Below are positions 9,229-18,357 of a stretch of 64,000 nucleotides of DNA, piece after piece (the first letter of the stretch is position 1; each line of letters begins with the position of its first letter). The notes under the pieces were generated by a model. That model was not told the origin of the DNA and ran no database searches. It worked only from the letters and a program-made list of their open reading frames with translations. The position numbers were made by a program, and so were the translations under genes. The stretch spans positions 1,116,001-1,180,000 of the forward strand of contig NZ_CP102250.1 of NCBI RefSeq assembly GCF_025144995.1, written 5' to 3'. This stretch comes from Alistipes indistinctus YIT 12060. GTDB lineage: Bacteria > Bacteroidota > Bacteroidia > Bacteroidales > Rikenellaceae.

Positions 9229-10638
9229 CTATTTCTCCGCGAACAACTTTTCCATCTCCTCGAGCGAACGCCCCTTGGTTTCGGGAACGAATCTCCACAT
9301 GAACAATGCCGCCAATACCGCCATCAGTGCATAAATCCAATACGCAAACGCATGGTGGAAAATGCCGTTGAGGTAGGTCGATTTATCCATCATCGGGAAG
9401 GTCCAGGAGACCAGGTAATTGGCGACCCACTGCGCCGCGACAGCAAGTGCCATCGCCTGGCTGCGGATCTTGTTCGGGAATATTTCTGCGAGAAGCACCC
9501 AGCAGATCGGACCCCAGGAGACTGCGAACGACGCTACGTAACACAACATCGCCAGCAAAGAGAGAAATCCCATTTGTTCCAGGAAGAAAGTCATCCCGAG
9601 CGTCACCATGCTTACGGCCATGCCCAGGCTCCCGATAATCATCAGCGGGTGGCGGCCGAAACGGTCCACCGTAAAGATCGCCAATACGGTGAACGAAAGG
9701 TTGATCACCCCGACGATAATCGTCTGCGCCAGCGCGGCATTCGTCCCCATGCCCATGTTGCGGAAAATTTCAGGAGCATAGTAGAGTACCACATTGATGC
9801 CGATAAACTGCTGAAATACGGAGAGCAACATACCAATCACGATCACCCCCACCCCATAGCTGAACAGTTTGGCTTTTACCGTTCCGTGCAGGGAGCGGCG
9901 AATACTTTGCGCTTCGACCTCAGCTTCAGGGGCGCCGTTGATCCGCTCCAAAATAGCGACCGCCTTTGCTTCGCGGCCTTTCATAATCAGCCAGCGGGGA
10001 CTTTCCGGCACACCCAATACCAACAGGAACAGCAGTGCCGCCGGAATCACTTCCGAAAGGAACATCAGCCGCCAACCGGTCGAGGTCAGCCATGCTTCGT
10101 CACCGTTCAGCGCGATAAAATAGTTGACGAAATAAACCACCAACATTCCGAAGATAATCGCAAACTGGTTCCACGCCACCAATCCGCCGCGCCGTGAAGC
10201 GGGGGCCATTTCGGCGATGTACATCGGCGAAAGCATCGATGCGAGGCCCACCCCGACGCCACCGATAATGCGGTAGATAATAAACTGGGTGAGGAAAGTA
10301 TGCGGTGCTCCATGCGGGAAACCCATTTCGGGATAAGCCGATCCGACCGCCGAAATGATAAACAGGACGGCGGCTATCATCAGGCCGCGTTTGCGCCCCA
10401 GTGCCGAAGCCACGACACCTCCGACCATACCGCCCAACACGCAGCCGATCAGCGCACTCGACACGGCAAACCCCAGCAGCGAGCTGGCCGCCGTCTCGCT
10501 CAGGCCGAGCGGCGCAACGAAATTCAGATCGAGGTACTTCACCGTTCCCGAGATCACCGCGGTATCGTAGCCGAAAAGCAGACCGCCGAGTGTCGCTACC
10601 AGTGTCAGGAACATCAGGTAGCTGTTATTTTTATTCAT
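9229..10638 (-). CDS. xylE: D-xylose:proton symporter (major facilitator, sugar porter)
   Basis: A 469-residue MFS sugar porter with 12 predicted membrane segments. Sugar-porter signatures are visible: GYDTAVISG in helix 1, the GRKRG loop between helices 2 and 3, PESPRWLIMKGR after helix 6, and PETKGRSLEEME at the C-terminus. The XylE-type helix 7 motif QQFIGINVVLYYAP is intact. It is the last gene of the operon nrtR-like/xylB/xylA/xylE, so D-xylose import driven by protons is the natural reading. The 88-base gap to xylA holds a strong hairpin that may set the transporter level apart from the enzymes. Confidence 0.93.
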   Translation of the reverse strand: MNKNNSYLMFLTLVATLGGLLFGYDTAVISGTVKYLDLNFVAPLGLSETAASSLLGFAVSSALIGCVLGGMVGGVVASALGRKRGLMIAAVLFIISAVGSAYPEMGFPHGAPHTFLTQFIIYRIIGGVGVGLASMLSPMYIAEMAPASRRGGLVAWNQFAIIFGMLVVYFVNYFIALNGDEAWLTSTGWRLMFLSEVIPAALLFLLVLGVPESPRWLIMKGREAKAVAILERINGAPEAEVEAQSIRRSLHGTVKAKLFSYGVGVIVIGMLLSVFQQFIGINVVLYYAPEIFRNMGMGTNAALAQTIIVGVINLSFTVLAIFTVDRFGRHPLMIIGSLGMAVSMVTLGMTFFLEQMGFLSLLAMLCYVASFAVSWGPICWVLLAEIFPNKIRSQAMALAVAAQWVANYLVSWTFPMMDKSTYLNGIFHHAFAYWIYALMAVLAALFMWRFVPETKGRSLEEMEKLFAEK

Positions 10639-10660
10639 TCAGGTATGTTTTAGGAGTGAT

Positions 10661-10709
10661 CCCGGGAGTCAGGACAGTGCCCGGATACCGCGCTGTCCCT
10701 GCTCCCGGG
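10661..10709 (-). other. Imperfect long hairpin in the xylA-xylE intergenic region
   Basis: CCCGGGAG at 10661-10668 pairs with CTCCCGGG at 10702-10709, and AGGACAG inside pairs with CTGTCC(C)T with one bulge. No T-run follows on the minus strand, so it is more likely an mRNA processing or stability element, or an attenuator, than a full terminator. It sits between the xylose isomerase and transporter genes. Confidence 0.5.
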
Positions 10710-10726
10710 AAAGATTCAGATGCAGT

Positions 10727-12037
10727 TTAGATATAGAGCGACAAAAGTTGCTCGTACTTCTCCTGCTTGCCGCTGATGCATGCTGGTTCTCCCGCAGCGG
10801 CGGCAAAGTCGCGCAGTTGCTCGAGCGTCAGCTTGCCCTGTTCGAACGCCGCACCGTTACCGTCGTCGAACGAAGCATAGCGCTCCTTGCGCCAGGAGTC
10901 GAGCTGGCCGTCTTTGAGGATCGTATCGGCGACGATCAACGCACGGGCGAAAGTATCCATCCCCGCAATGTGCGCGATGAAGAGGTCCTCGATATCGGTC
11001 GAATTGCGGCGGGTCTTGGCGTCGAAGTTGATACCGCCGGTTTTGAAGCCGCCCTGGCGCAGAATCACCAACATCGCCTCGACCGTCTCCTGCAGGTTGA
11101 TGGGAAACTGGTCGGTATCCCAGCCGTTTTGCGCATCCCCGCGGTTCGCATCGATGCTGCCCAACATGCCTGCATCCGCTGCGCACTGCAGCTCATGGTC
11201 GAACGTGTGCCCCGCGAGCGTGGCGTGATTCACCTCGATATTGACTTTGAAGTCCTTGTCGAGGCCGTAATGGCGCAGGAAGCCGATCACCGTCTCGGTA
11301 TCGTAATCGTACTGGTGCTTGGTCGGCTCCATCGGTTTCGGCTCGATCAGGAAGGTTCCTTTGAAACCGTTTTTACGGGCGTAATCGCGCGCCATCGTGA
11401 GCATCATCGCCAAATGGTCCTTCTCGCGTTTCATGTCGGTATTGAGCAGCGACATATACCCCTCGCGGCCGCCCCAAAAGACATAATTCTCGCCGCCGAG
11501 CGCGATCGTTGCGTCGATTGCGTTCTTGATCTGCGTGCCGGCATAAGCCACCGCCGCAAAATCGGGATTGGTCGCAGCGCCGTTCATATAACGTGCATTA
11601 CTGAAAACGTTCGCAGTACCCCAAAGCAGCTTCACGCCGGTCTCCTGCTGTTTCTGTTTGGCATACTCGACGACCGCCTTCAGGTTTTTCTCATAGCTGG
11701 CCACATCGCCCACCTCGCGCACAAGATCGACATCGTGGAAGCAATAATACGGGGCCCCGATTTTTACGAAAAAGTCGAACGCCGAATCCATCTTGGCTTT
11801 GGCCTGCTCGACCGGATCGCCGATACCGCTCCACGGGAAAAGGTGCGTCGCACCGCCGAACGGATCGCTCCCGTCGGCACAGAACGAATGCCAGTAGGCA
11901 ATCGCAAAGCGCAACTGTTCCTTCATGGTTTTGCCTCCGATTACGCGGTCTGCATCATACCAGTGAAACGCCAGCGGATTTTTCGAATCCGGGCCTTCGT
12001 ACTTGATTTTGGCGATCTTTGAAAACATCGATTCCAT
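10727..12037 (-). CDS. xylA: Xylose isomerase
   Basis: A 436-residue class II xylose isomerase, which converts D-xylose to D-xylulose. The segments WGGREGY (substrate and metal region), [16 protein letters not shown] (metal ligand Glu) and the GSIDANRGD motif (metal ligand Asp) are all present. The enzyme is cytoplasmic and needs two divalent metals. The extra N-terminal region of about 40 residues compared with class I enzymes is normal for class II. It lies 114 bases downstream of xylB in the same operon. Two start codons lie close together (residues 1 and 4 of this model); either is possible. Confidence 0.96.
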   Translation of the reverse strand: MESMFSKIAKIKYEGPDSKNPLAFHWYDADRVIGGKTMKEQLRFAIAYWHSFCADGSDPFGGATHLFPWSGIGDPVEQAKAKMDSAFDFFVKIGAPYYCFHDVDLVREVGDVASYEKNLKAVVEYAKQKQQETGVKLLWGTANVFSNARYMNGAATNPDFAAVAYAGTQIKNAIDATIALGGENYVFWGGREGYMSLLNTDMKREKDHLAMMLTMARDYARKNGFKGTFLIEPKPMEPTKHQYDYDTETVIGFLRHYGLDKDFKVNIEVNHATLAGHTFDHELQCAADAGMLGSIDANRGDAQNGWDTDQFPINLQETVEAMLVILRQGGFKTGGINFDAKTRRNSTDIEDLFIAHIAGMDTFARALIVADTILKDGQLDSWRKERYASFDDGNGAAFEQGKLTLEQLRDFAAAAGEPACISGKQEKYEQLLSLYI

Positions 12038-12151
12038 TTTGTCTGTTTTTATTGATTTGTAATTCCTGTCCTTACGGATTGAATGTGCAGATTGCCCGGA
12101 TGCCGCCCTCCAATATCAGGAACCAGTTCCAAAGCGCCTGCTCCGTTCGTT

Positions 12152-13639
12152 TTACTGATTTTCCAACTGCAATTGCAATTCCTTTTTCCAGATTTGATAC
12201 GTCTCTTCCAACACCTGGCGAATCGCCGGATCGGGATGGACCTCTTCGATCCGGCGCAGCGAAGCGAAAGCCTCGTTCCGGTTCCTGTACAATCCGGCCC
12301 CGAGTGCCGCGCCCCGGGCTGCGCCCAATGCACCGTCGGTATTATAAAGCTCGATATTCGCGTCGCACAGGGTCGCCAGCGTGCTGCGGAACAGCGGACT
12401 GAGGAACAGGTTGGCATGCCCGGCCCGGATCACCCCGGCCCGCAGGCCCGATTCGCGCATAATATCGACCCCGTACCGGAATGCAAAAGCGATTCCTTCC
12501 TGTGCCGCGCGCAGCAGGTGGGCACGGTTGTGGCGGTTCAGGTCGACATGCAGGACGGAAGCCCCGGTATAGCGGTTCTCGAGCATCCGTTCGGCCCCGT
12601 TGCCGAACGGATGCATCAGCACGCCGTCGCTGCCGGCAGGAACCGTCTCGCACAACTGGTTCACTTCGCTGTAACTCAATTCAGGAGCCACGGTGCGTTT
12701 CGCCCAGGCATTGAGGATACCGGTACCGTTGATACACAGCAGCACGCCATAGCGATGCGCCTGTGCCGAGTGGTTCACATGCAGGAAAGTGTTGACGCGC
12801 GAGAGCGAATCGGCTTTCGGAAGGTCGGTCACCCCGTAAACGACGCCCGAAGTGCCGCCCGTAGCCGCAATTTCACCCGGCTCCATCACGTTCAGTGAAA
12901 AAGCGTTGTTGGGCTGGTCTCCGGCCCGGTAAGCGATCGGGATACCCGGTTCCAGTCCGAGTTCCGCAGCGGCGCCGGCACTCACATGCGCCTGAATGCC
13001 GATCGACGGCAATGCCTCGGGAATGCTCCGGGGATCGATCCCGTAATAGTCGGCGACGAAATCGGCACGTCCGTCCGCGACGAAATCCCAGAGAATCTGC
13101 TCGGACAGCCCGCTGCATGTGGTCGAACGCTCGCCCGAAAGTTTGAAGAGAATGTAGTCGCCGGGCAGCATAAAACGGTCGGTGCGGGCAAAAACATCCG
13201 GTTCGTTCTCACGAACCCAAGCCAACTTCGACGCGGTAAAATTACCGGGAGAGTTCAGCAGGCGTTCGAGGCACCGTTCGCGTCCCAGATCGCGCAAAGC
13301 CCGTTCACCCTGTCCGACAGTCCGGCTGTCGCACCAGATAATAGACTTGCGCAACGGTTCGCCCTGCGTATCGAGACAAACCAGCCCGTGCATCTGGTAG
13401 GTAATGCCGATCGCCCGTACGAAACCAGCCGGTTTGCCTTTCATCAACTGCCGGATACCCTCGCAGGCATACTGCCACCACATCCGGGGATCCTGTTCGG
13501 CCCATCCCCTGTGCGGCGCATCGATCGGCATTTCCGCCTGCGGCAGTGTCACAGAACCGGCACATGCGCCCGAAGCCACCTCCAGCAGTGCAACCTTCAC
13601 CGACGAACTGCCGATATCAATTCCTAACGTATATACCAT
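12152..13639 (-). CDS. xylB: Xylulokinase (FGGY family)
   Basis: A 495-residue FGGY carbohydrate kinase. The N-terminal phosphate motif LGIDIGSSSVKVALL, the substrate region containing YQMHGLVCLD, and the glycine-rich ATP-binding GGTSG segment are visible; the C-terminal FGGY-2 domain contains GHANLFLSPLFRSTLA. The kinase phosphorylates D-xylulose to xylulose 5-phosphate, which enters the pentose phosphate pathway. The gene is second in the operon, 151 bases after the Nudix-like regulator and before xylA. Context makes D-xylulose the most likely substrate within this multi-sugar family. Confidence 0.92.
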   Translation of the reverse strand: MVYTLGIDIGSSSVKVALLEVASGACAGSVTLPQAEMPIDAPHRGWAEQDPRMWWQYACEGIRQLMKGKPAGFVRAIGITYQMHGLVCLDTQGEPLRKSIIWCDSRTVGQGERALRDLGRERCLERLLNSPGNFTASKLAWVRENEPDVFARTDRFMLPGDYILFKLSGERSTTCSGLSEQILWDFVADGRADFVADYYGIDPRSIPEALPSIGIQAHVSAGAAAELGLEPGIPIAYRAGDQPNNAFSLNVMEPGEIAATGGTSGVVYGVTDLPKADSLSRVNTFLHVNHSAQAHRYGVLLCINGTGILNAWAKRTVAPELSYSEVNQLCETVPAGSDGVLMHPFGNGAERMLENRYTGASVLHVDLNRHNRAHLLRAAQEGIAFAFRYGVDIMRESGLRAGVIRAGHANLFLSPLFRSTLATLCDANIELYNTDGALGAARGAALGAGLYRNRNEAFASLRRIEEVHPDPAIRQVLEETYQIWKKELQLQLENQ

Positions 13640-13790
13640 CTCTCTTTCTTTAAATTTTCCGCCGAAATTCTAACCTTACCGCCGAAACCTTCCGGCCAAT
13701 CCGTCGCCCGGTGCGGCGCTATGCCCGCTATAGCCGCCTCGAAAGGTGCCGCACAACCGGGATGCGCCCCGTAAAGCCGATACTCCGGGC

Positions 13791-14537
13791 CTATAATTGC
13801 CAATTGATAAAATTAAGCCTGAACTTCTGCCGCACATCCTTCTGGAACCGGCCCTTATCGAAGGAGTAAAACATGGCCGGTTTGTGGGCCACATGCTTCT
13901 CCCGTTCGCCCGTCTCACGCAGGTAACCCGACGAAAGCACCTTCTTCCGGAAATTACGGTTATCAATCTCTATTCCAAGTATAGCCTCGTAGAGCACCTG
14001 CAACTGGCGGAGCGTAAATTTACGCGGCAACAGTTCGAATGCGATCGGCTCGACCATCAGCTGCCGTCCGAGCGTCTCGAGGGCACGGGCCATAATCTGT
14101 TTGTGATCCATGGCCAGGCGCGTCACCCGCTCCACTCCGACCCATTGGGCATGCTCGGCCGCGGCCGAAGCGATCAATGCCTCGTTGAGCTTGACGAGCG
14201 CATAATAGCCCACCGTCACGACCCGCCCCGTATGTACGCCGTAATGTTCGTTGAGCCACCGCAACTCTTCACCCACCACGCGGTCGGGCTGTGAAAATAC
14301 ATGCAGTTGGCGCAGGTAAATATCCCGCCGGCCCATATACTTATCCAGTACACGTGCCGCCGACGCGCGGAGTTCTTCATCCTGAAAAATCAGGCTGCCG
14401 GGCAGCTTGAAATCATGGATGCGTTCGCCCGCGGGATTGACAAAATCCCGCTCGACAAGCAGCACCTTGAGCGCTGCGCCATCGAAGCCGAACACGACAC
14501 AATCGACCGAAAGGGAGGGATTAGGTTGCGGAGACAT
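13791..14537 (-). CDS. Nudix-like transcription regulator of xylose genes (NrtR/AraR type)
   Basis: A 248-residue protein with an N-terminal Nudix fold (about residues 8-140) and a C-terminal winged helix (about 155-235, FTLRQLQVLYEAIL through FRKKVLSSGYL). The Nudix box is broken: where the motif needs R-E-x-x-E-E, the protein has R62, V63, K66 and Y67, so hydrolase activity is not expected. NrtR-family proteins of this build serve as sugar-responsive repressors in Bacteroidota (AraR of Bacteroides thetaiotaomicron is the studied example). It is the first gene of the operon with xylB, xylA and xylE, which suggests xylose or a xylose intermediate as effector and autoregulation. Confidence 0.85.
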   Translation of the reverse strand: MSPQPNPSLSVDCVVFGFDGAALKVLLVERDFVNPAGERIHDFKLPGSLIFQDEELRASAARVLDKYMGRRDIYLRQLHVFSQPDRVVGEELRWLNEHYGVHTGRVVTVGYYALVKLNEALIASAAAEHAQWVGVERVTRLAMDHKQIMARALETLGRQLMVEPIAFELLPRKFTLRQLQVLYEAILGIEIDNRNFRKKVLSSGYLRETGEREKHVAHKPAMFYSFDKGRFQKDVRQKFRLNFINWQL

Positions 14538-14570
14538 GCAAAATCAGTGTTTTAGGTTTCAGGTTTCAGA

Positions 14571-14602
14571 CAAAACTAAATTTTCTCCGGGACAAATCCA
14601 AA
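14571..14602 (-). promoter_or_regulatory. Bacteroidota-type promoter of the xylose operon
   Basis: On the minus strand TTTG (14602-14599), a 20-base spacer and TAGTTTTG (14578-14571) match the Bacteroidota consensus TTTG-N19-21-TAnnTTTG exactly. It lies 33 bases before the regulator start codon and should drive the whole operon. Confidence 0.75.
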
Positions 14603-14647
14603 CTTAATGTATTTTTCACGCTAAGCCACCCCCAGGCACACAAAAAA

Positions 14648-14679
14648 TGTTTGAATATCAAAATTTTGATATTCAAACA
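14648..14679. promoter_or_regulatory. Perfect 32-bp AT-rich palindrome, likely operator of the Nudix-like regulator
   Basis: The half TGTTTGAATATCAAAA is followed at once by its exact reverse complement, with no loop. It has no G/C-rich stem or T-run, so it does not look like a terminator. It lies about 45 bases upstream of the -33 element of the xylose operon promoter, in the region expected for a dimeric winged-helix regulator. No second copy was noticed in the window. Confidence 0.65.
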
Positions 14680-14711
14680 CTAATACACTCCACTACGCTT
14701 AGGCTGTCTCC

Positions 14712-14738
14712 GGAAAAAATTCGCCGGTAAAAACCGGC
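14712..14738 (-). terminator. Intrinsic terminator of the phosphoethanolamine-transferase-like gene
   Basis: On the minus strand GCCGGT, a TTTT loop and ACCGGC form a six-bp stem followed by GAATTTTTT. It lies 27 bases after the stop codon at 14765. Confidence 0.7.
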
Positions 14739-14764
14739 AACCGCCTGAATCCAGATCCTGCGAA

Positions 14765-16546
14765 CTACCGCACCTTCGGATCGTTCAGCGCATTGCGGAC
14801 AGCGGAATCCGAGTCCATACCCCGTTTATGCAGCATTTCGAAATCAAGCCGCTTCAGGCCGGCCTTGCGGTAATCGACCGCCTTGTTGTGGTCGTTCAGG
14901 TACAGGCGCTCGCCGGGAGCATAGCTGTCGCTAACCAGCGAATACCGCTGATTGATATAGGGACTTTGCAGCGAGGCCATATCGGTGATCGTATGGAAAA
15001 CCTGCGCCGTAGTGGCCGGTGAAGCCTCATGCGACAGGGCTGCGACATATTTTTCGGGATAGAGTGCGCGATATTCGGGCGAAAACCAACCGAAAGAGGC
15101 CACATGCAATTGGTAGTAGGTCGGCGTCGGCGATGCATGCAGGAAGCGCACGCGGGAATCGTCCATCATATCTTCGCCATGATCGGACGAATAAAACAGC
15201 GCCGTACAGGCCTGCGTACCCTCCAGCACCTTGATAATTTCGTCAAGTACATAATCCGTATAATAGACGCTGTTGTCATAGGCATTGACCATGATGGACC
15301 GGTTGTTTTTATTGATCGCCGAGATCAGGTCGGGCGTATAGCGGGCAAACTCCTGCGGGTAACGCTTCCGGTAGTCGTAATGCGAACCGTACGTGTGCAG
15401 CACGATCAGCAGGTTGCTGTCGCTCTGTTGGATGATCTCGCGGATACTCGGCAGCATCTCGCCGTCGGGACGGTTATCGGTATACAGTTCCCCTTCGCGC
15501 GGAGAAATATCGATGCGGCGTTCGGCCTCTTCTGAGAAGAAGTCGATCAGCGAACGGTTCGGTACCTGGTTCGACAGGTACCAAGTCTGGAATCCGGCCT
15601 CCTTGAAAGCGGTGATCAGGCTCTTTTGCACATAGATCGAATCGTAATTGGCTGCCGAAGCGGGTGACAGGATGATCGGTACGCTCTTGTGTGTCGCATT
15701 GCTCTGGGTCAACACGTTCGAAAACGGCACCACCCCTTCGCGCTTCTCCAACCGGGGCGTCGTCTCGCGGTCGTAGCCGAAAAGGCTCCACGAATCGGCC
15801 CTGGATGCTTCGCCGATCACCAGCACGTAAATTTCGCGCCCGGGAGCCTGCCGGTTCTTCACCGCATGGAACGTAAAATCTTTCGATGTTTCGTGATAGC
15901 GCTCGCTGAGGCCCCAACGCTCCAGCGTCAACTTGATATTATAGCAGACATTAACCGGAAAAACCTGATATTTAATTCCGAAATCGGGCACCTTGACCCA
16001 CGCATATATCGTGAACAGCAAACCGACAAACGCCATGCCGAGCCCCGTGCGGAGCAATTTGCGCCGGAACAGGCCGCTGAGCCGCTCCTTGATGCAAAGC
16101 GACCGGACGCCCAATACCAGCAACGGCAGGTACAAAATACAGACGAACAAAACCGCAGGCCACAGGTTGGCCAGTAATTCGCCCGCCTCGGAAGCATTCG
16201 TCGTAAAGAGATTGGTAAACATGTCCACCGCGATGATCGACCCTCCGAATAGGTAGAGCAACACGATTTGGAACGCCCCCAGAATCATCAGCGGCAGCGA
16301 CACGAGCATCAGTGTTCCCGGCTTGCGCAGGGCCGCCATCAGCAATGCGTAAAAAGCCGCCGGCCAAAGCAGTGCCGCCAGCGTCACACTGAACGGATAG
16401 CGCTCCGTAATCGTAAGCAGCACATTAGGTACCATCATGATTACCACATACAGCATCGCGATGCTCTCCTGCCGTCCGACGAGTCGCCCGAACACGCGGA
16501 AACCCTTGGACTCTTTGATTTTCGACATTTTTTTCCTGCCGCCCAT
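14765..16546 (-). CDS. Inner-membrane phosphoethanolamine transferase-like protein (EptA/sulfatase superfamily)
   Basis: A 593-residue protein with about five N-terminal membrane helices (residues 28-185) and a periplasmic alkaline-phosphatase-fold domain (from about 235). Family marks include VIGEASRADSW at 243-253, GYDRETTP, SSDHGEDM (metal-binding Asp and His) and a late His before TPTYYQLHV. Known relatives move phosphoethanolamine onto lipid A or other glycans. The nucleophile site is odd: the usual GET(A/S)RA is GEASRA here, so Ala247 stands where Thr is required, with Ser248 next to it. Either the serine serves or the enzyme is altered. It is a single-gene unit with its own terminator. 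The start could also be Met7. Confidence 0.82.
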   Translation of the reverse strand: MGGRKKMSKIKESKGFRVFGRLVGRQESIAMLYVVIMMVPNVLLTITERYPFSVTLAALLWPAAFYALLMAALRKPGTLMLVSLPLMILGAFQIVLLYLFGGSIIAVDMFTNLFTTNASEAGELLANLWPAVLFVCILYLPLLVLGVRSLCIKERLSGLFRRKLLRTGLGMAFVGLLFTIYAWVKVPDFGIKYQVFPVNVCYNIKLTLERWGLSERYHETSKDFTFHAVKNRQAPGREIYVLVIGEASRADSWSLFGYDRETTPRLEKREGVVPFSNVLTQSNATHKSVPIILSPASAANYDSIYVQKSLITAFKEAGFQTWYLSNQVPNRSLIDFFSEEAERRIDISPREGELYTDNRPDGEMLPSIREIIQQSDSNLLIVLHTYGSHYDYRKRYPQEFARYTPDLISAINKNNRSIMVNAYDNSVYYTDYVLDEIIKVLEGTQACTALFYSSDHGEDMMDDSRVRFLHASPTPTYYQLHVASFGWFSPEYRALYPEKYVAALSHEASPATTAQVFHTITDMASLQSPYINQRYSLVSDSYAPGERLYLNDHNKAVDYRKAGLKRLDFEMLHKRGMDSDSAVRNALNDPKVR

Positions 16547-16709
16547 CTTCTTGCTCTCTAATTTTCTCTATTTTCCTGTTTCCGTTCTCATGTCTCAAAA
16601 TCCGAACCGGACTGTATTTATAGCGTCATACCGACTGTCCTGACCACCCGGCCGGCACCCTCCGAATAAAACTCCTGCACGGACGACACCGGACACAACC
16701 GGCTGTGCA

Positions 16710-18125
16710 TCAAAACGCCTCGTTGATACTGAACAGGAAGCTGTTCTCGCCTTTACCGAACCCGTAGTCGAACCGGACGTTGACTTTATTTTTGAACTCC
16801 CAACGGTATCCCACGCCATAGTTGGGCAATGTGTGTGCCGGATTGAACTCGCCGAAAGTCGGGAATACATTGCCGGCCCCGACCCATACCGCCACACCGT
16901 GACGGTTGTAAATATGCTGCCGCAGCTCGGCCTGTACCTCGACCATCTGCCGGTCGCGGTAGCGCCCCTCGTAATAGCCGCGCATCCGGTACGAGCCGCC
17001 CAAACGGGCCAGCATCGTCCAGGGCACGCTGCCGGTACCCAGCTGAGCGTAGAAATCGTAAGCCATCACCGCCCCTTTCCACAGTTTGTGGTATGCGTCG
17101 AAAATCAGTTCGGTTTGGGTAAACGCCCCCTTATTACCGAAAAACGACGGGTAGAAACGTTGATCCAGACGCGCATAAATACCCCGCGAGGCATTGTAGA
17201 TCACATCGCGCGAGTCATACATCAGAATCACGCCGATACTCGTATTGGTATATTGCGTATTCTCGCCGTTAAGCAGTGAAATATCGGAAAAATCTTTGCC
17301 CTTGATATAATTGAAGCTGACGCTCGGTCCCAGATAAAATTTCGGAACCAACCGGAAAAAGAAATCGACCTTCACCTGGCTCTGCATGCGCTTGTAGGAA
17401 CCGGGCGTACCATACATGCCCTTATCGTAACCTATTCCCCAGAATGCGCTCGGGAACGAAAAGAAGTACGTCGTGAAATCGAGCCTGTATTTGGCCCCTT
17501 TGAACAAGGTGTTTCCCCTCACGCCCAACAACCAGAAACCGGTGGTAGTGATATCGCCGAACAGGGATATGTTAGAAGGCGGAATGGAAAGGTCTTTGCG
17601 ATCGACACGGTAGAGCCCGGCAGCCACCAGCCCCAACCCAAGCTTAATATCGCTCGAGTAGTGCGGACCGCCGATAATGCTGAAATCGAATTTTTTGGTA
17701 AGCGTCTTATCGACATTCGCCGATTTGAAATAGTTATAAAAACGGTGGAAAAAGCCTTTCTTCACGGTCGAATCGCCCGACATGCTATCAACAGCCATCT
17801 CCATGCTATCGGCCGGGGCATGCGTCTTCCCCTGCATCGAGTCAGGTTTTGATACGGACAACTCTTTGGTCACAACGGGAACCGCTCCCGACGTGACGCC
17901 GGTCTCCTCAGACAGTACCGAAAGCGTTTCGGGGGGAACCGGTCGGGAATCGGCAGCGGCGCCGGACCGACCGGCTGGCGCCTGCTGTTGGGCGGATGCG
18001 ACCACCGACGTGTCGGCAGCCGCTACGTTTCGTTTTTTAACCGCACTTTCCGTACGATTCACGGCTCCGGCGGACGTTGCAAAGAAAACCGACCCTATCC
18101 ATACGGCCAGCAGAAATCCTCTCAT
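16710..18125 (-). CDS. Outer-membrane beta-barrel protein (Omp85/BamA-type surface antigen domain)
   Basis: A 471-residue protein with a signal peptide (residues 1-21), a Ser/Ala/Pro-rich linker to about 130, and a barrel with alternating aromatic strands to the C-terminal phenylalanine (INEAF end), the signal for BAM insertion. The segments RGIYARLDQRFYPSFFG and GSYRMRGYYEGRYRDRQM resemble the barrel strands and the conserved RGY motif of Omp85 proteins. POTRA domains are not evident, so it is a short surface-antigen (D15) type protein, not BamA itself. Function is unknown; lipid or protein export across the outer membrane is the family theme. Upstream lies only a 232-base gap to the isomerase gene on the same strand. 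Confidence 0.75.
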   Translation of the reverse strand: MRGFLLAVWIGSVFFATSAGAVNRTESAVKKRNVAAADTSVVASAQQQAPAGRSGAAADSRPVPPETLSVLSEETGVTSGAVPVVTKELSVSKPDSMQGKTHAPADSMEMAVDSMSGDSTVKKGFFHRFYNYFKSANVDKTLTKKFDFSIIGGPHYSSDIKLGLGLVAAGLYRVDRKDLSIPPSNISLFGDITTTGFWLLGVRGNTLFKGAKYRLDFTTYFFSFPSAFWGIGYDKGMYGTPGSYKRMQSQVKVDFFFRLVPKFYLGPSVSFNYIKGKDFSDISLLNGENTQYTNTSIGVILMYDSRDVIYNASRGIYARLDQRFYPSFFGNKGAFTQTELIFDAYHKLWKGAVMAYDFYAQLGTGSVPWTMLARLGGSYRMRGYYEGRYRDRQMVEVQAELRQHIYNRHGVAVWVGAGNVFPTFGEFNPAHTLPNYGVGYRWEFKNKVNVRFDYGFGKGENSFLFSINEAF

Positions 18126-18294
18126 GCTGTTCTTTGTTTTCGTTTATATTCGAGATCAGAAAAAGAACGATCGAACCTGCGAATATACGTCCAATATCGC
18201 GGATATGAAAATTCCACCTCTCGGGAGTTTCAATACCGCATTTCGCCGGAAACAGGGCCGGCGCGTCCATCTGCAATATAATAATTTAAAAATC

Positions 18295-18328
18295 AAAGGA
18301 GTATTCCCAGTACTGGGAATACTCCTTT
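18295..18328. terminator. Strong terminator-like palindrome after the sugar isomerase gene
   Basis: AAAGGAGTATTCCCAGT is followed by its exact reverse complement (17 bp each). On the minus strand the stem is followed by TTTGATTTTTAAAT, which fits an intrinsic terminator for the isomerase gene ending at 18358. Confidence 0.75.
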
Positions 18329-18357
18329 CGAGTTCTATAACGGGAAAAACCGGACTT

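Noticed and set aside
14648-14679. The 32-bp palindrome read as the terminator of the upstream membrane-enzyme gene
   Set aside because: That gene already has a proper terminator at 14712-14738, and the palindrome is AT-rich with no loop or T-run.
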